Source: Marinomonas vulgaris (GTDB lineage Bacteria; Pseudomonadota; Gammaproteobacteria; Pseudomonadales; Marinomonadaceae). From it: a stretch of 64,000 nt of DNA. The stretch is from positions 1-64,000 of the forward strand of contig NZ_JAGSSV010000014.1 of assembly GCF_018145875.1 (NCBI RefSeq), read 5' to 3'. Positions 62,585 to 64,000 of this stretch are shown in pieces. The stretch's first letter is position 1, and every line of letters begins with the position of its first letter. Both the position numbers and the translations under genes were made by a program. The notes under the pieces were generated by a model. It worked only from the letters and a program-made list of their open reading frames with translations, ran no database searches and was not told where the DNA came from.

Positions 62585-64000
62585 TTACCAAGTGATGGTG
62601 TTTCGCCCACTGTTTTTAGACTGATACAGTTTGATGTCAGCGTGTTGAATAATGCTTTCCATGGTGACTGTATCTATGCTGCTGGCTTTCACCAAACCAA
62701 AGCTCATGGTAACAGGCAGTGCCATGGTTGCAGCACGTTCGCATTCTTGTCTTACTCGTTGAATTTTCTCGATCACGTCATTTGCGTCAACATTGACAAA
62801 CACCAATACAAATTCATCGCCACCATACCGCGCCACAATGTCCGCACCAAAGCGAGTGCTCTTTAGACAATGAGAAACAGCCGCCAGAGCCTCGTCACCA
62901 GTCGTATGGCCGTATTCGTCGTTAATGGCTTTAAAGTGATCGATGTCGCAAATAACAAAGACAAAGTCTTGCGCTTTATTATGGTAATCGTCAATGGCGC
63001 TGTTTAAGGCTGCGTTTAAACCTCGGCGGTTCAGTAGGCCGGTTAGCTCATCGGTTAGGGTGGTTTCTAACAGCGTGTCATTTTCGTCTTGCAGGTGCTC
63101 GGTTCTGTCCATCACTTTTTGTTCGAGATGATGCAAAATGTCAGAGAGCGTGTCTGCCATGCTAATCAGCCCTTGGCTTAACGAGTTAATTTCACTGATA
63201 GAACTCAGTGGCTGAGGCAAGTTTTGTATGCTGCTTAGCTTCTCATGGTTTGCGGCTCTGTTTAGCTGCTGGATAGGTTTACCAATGTAGTGGGCGATGA
63301 GAGAACCGATAAAACCAATGCATAAAAACAACACTAGTGTGACCGAAATGGTGCTTTTGGTGTAAGCGGCCAATAAGCTTTCGTGGTGAGCGGCTGGAAT
63401 CAAAATGCCAATAAGCCAGGTTTTATTGTGAGGCAAGGCAATAGGGTGAATGTAGTATAAGTAGTCGTCGTCGTTGACGGTGAGTTCTTGTGTACTGGTC
63501 GTTAAATCTTGGCTGGCAGAACGCAAAACCTCATTATCACTGTATTCAAGCCGAGCTCGAGTGGTGGCTGTGGGTGTTTTTTCAAACAATGCTTCAGTTT
63601 GTGAAGTCGCAATGAGAGCGCCGTCTTCTTCAGCGATAAACACATAAGCATCGTCAATAAGCTCTAGTGATTTTAAGAAGTTGTCCAGCTCTACTAGCGC
63701 CATGCTGGTAGCCGTCACTGCAAGTACTTCGCCGTTTTGGTCATAAATAGGGACTGACAAACCTACTCCTAAAGTTGGGTAGCCATAGTAAGGTGTGATC
63801 GTACTCCATGCTGTGTCTTTTTCTGTCAGTGCGTCTGTGTAAAAAGGTCGTATTCTAGGGTCGTATCCGAAGGTTGGGTCTGTGGTGATCTTTTCGCCTA
63901 AGCCGCGCAATGGGTCATAATAAAAGCCTTCCATCGTTAATGGTTCGTTTGCGTAGTTGGCCGCCATATTGTGTTTGCCCCTGTTGATGGGGTCTTGAGA
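62585..64000 (-). CDS. Cache-domain diguanylate cyclase, N terminus beyond window
   Basis: The frame is open through base 64000, so the N-terminal signal anchor and first sensor strands are missing. The visible part is a dCache_1-type periplasmic sensor (DPRIRPFYTDALTEKDTAWSTI, VGLSVPIYDQNGEVLAVTAT, VFIAEEDGALIATSQ), a membrane helix (STISVTLVLFLCIGFIGSLIAHYIG), a HAMP-like linker and an intact GGDEF domain: DELTGLLNRRGLN, DIDHFKAINDEYGHTTGDEAL, RYGGDEFVLVF. It should produce c-di-GMP. The RxxD product-inhibition site is not present (FGAD precedes the motif). Confidence 0.9.
   Translation of the reverse strand, partial: SQDPINRGKHNMAANYANEPLTMEGFYYDPLRGLGEKITTDPTFGYDPRIRPFYTDALTEKDTAWSTITPYYGYPTLGVGLSVPIYDQNGEVLAVTATSMALVELDNFLKSLELIDDAYVFIAEEDGALIATSQTEALFEKTPTATTRARLEYSDNEVLRSASQDLTTSTQELTVNDDDYLYYIHPIALPHNKTWLIGILIPAAHHESLLAAYTKSTISVTLVLFLCIGFIGSLIAHYIGKPIQQLNRAANHEKLSSIQNLPQPLSSISEINSLSQGLISMADTLSDILHHLEQKVMDRTEHLQDENDTLLETTLTDELTGLLNRRGLNAALNSAIDDYHNKAQDFVFVICDIDHFKAINDEYGHTTGDEALAAVSHCLKSTRFGADIVARYGGDEFVLVFVNVDANDVIEKIQRVRQECERAATMALPVTMSFGLVKASSIDTVTMESIIQHADIKLYQSKNSGRNTITW

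Noticed and set aside
62410-62610. 66-residue minus-strand frame with a hydrophobic stretch
   Set aside because: It overlaps the end of the Cache-GGDEF gene, has no SD, family match or neighbour logic, and lies in AT-rich spacer.
1-64000. CRISPR arrays, intact transposases, rRNA, replication origin
   Set aside because: No regularly spaced repeats of CRISPR size, no DDE or tyrosine recombinase gene, no rRNA sequence and no DnaA-box cluster were recognised.

Overview
The window looks like a chromosomal piece of a marine, Marinomonas-like gammaproteobacterium (Oceanospirillales). That placement is an inference from the gene content: a glycine-betaine/dimethylglycine catabolic island, a phenylacetate (paa) cluster with a TRAP transporter, many c-di-GMP proteins, moderate-to-low GC, and PaaX, PACE and imelysin families typical of that group. 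No rRNA, CRISPR array, intact IS or prophage was seen.

Layout. 1-610: 3' end of a tRNA-Val, then about 540 bp of gene-poor DNA with helically phased repeats and a short remnant of a short-chain dehydrogenase gene, as expected of a tRNA-proximal insertion scar. 611-3053: an APH-fold kinase-like protein and a divergent LysR regulator/PACE efflux pair. 3130-6678: a phnD-phnC-phnE-phnE phosphonate-type importer, preceded by a very good sigma-54 promoter (6781-6795) and an upstream palindrome GGACA-N4-TGTCC (6892-6905). 6897-10154: the probable activator, an NtrC/DctD-class response regulator, and its histidine kinase, whose frame is cut by a single in-frame TAG. A second copy of the same palindrome lies at 10251-10264. 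10404-13027: a polar amino acid ABC importer. 13155-13400: an EAL-domain remnant. 13610-14863: a YeeE/YedE sulfur-compound transporter.

14923-29245 is a coherent methylamine/one-carbon island. A beta-hydroxyacid dehydrogenase and a LacI-type repressor face a large operon encoding a dimethylglycine-dehydrogenase-like flavoprotein (DAO plus GcvT domains), a betaine-type ABC importer, ETF beta and alpha, ETF-ubiquinone oxidoreductase, formyl-THF deformylase and FolD. The genes cover uptake, oxidative demethylation onto THF, electron delivery to quinone, and release of the C1 unit as formate. Three near-identical palindromes precede the operon, and a fourth, identical over 16 bp to one of them, lies inside etfA.

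29338-37389: a GGDEF/EAL protein, then an iron-linked imelysin / di-haem DUF1111 / imelysin / DUF1513 cluster with a Fur-like box, and a small membrane-anchored protein preceded by two tandem SOS (LexA) boxes. 37730-38908: a HI0933-family flavoprotein. 38990-56188: the paa catabolon (paaX, paaY divergent from paaFGHIJK, then paaABCDE, paaZ) followed by a three-gene TRAP transporter that may supply its substrate. 56288-64000: a signalling cluster with a TPR-GGDEF protein, a soluble protein with two repeated sensor-like halves, a small CPXCG zinc-ribbon protein, a GGDEF protein with a ruined active site, and a Cache-GGDEF diguanylate cyclase that runs off the window end.
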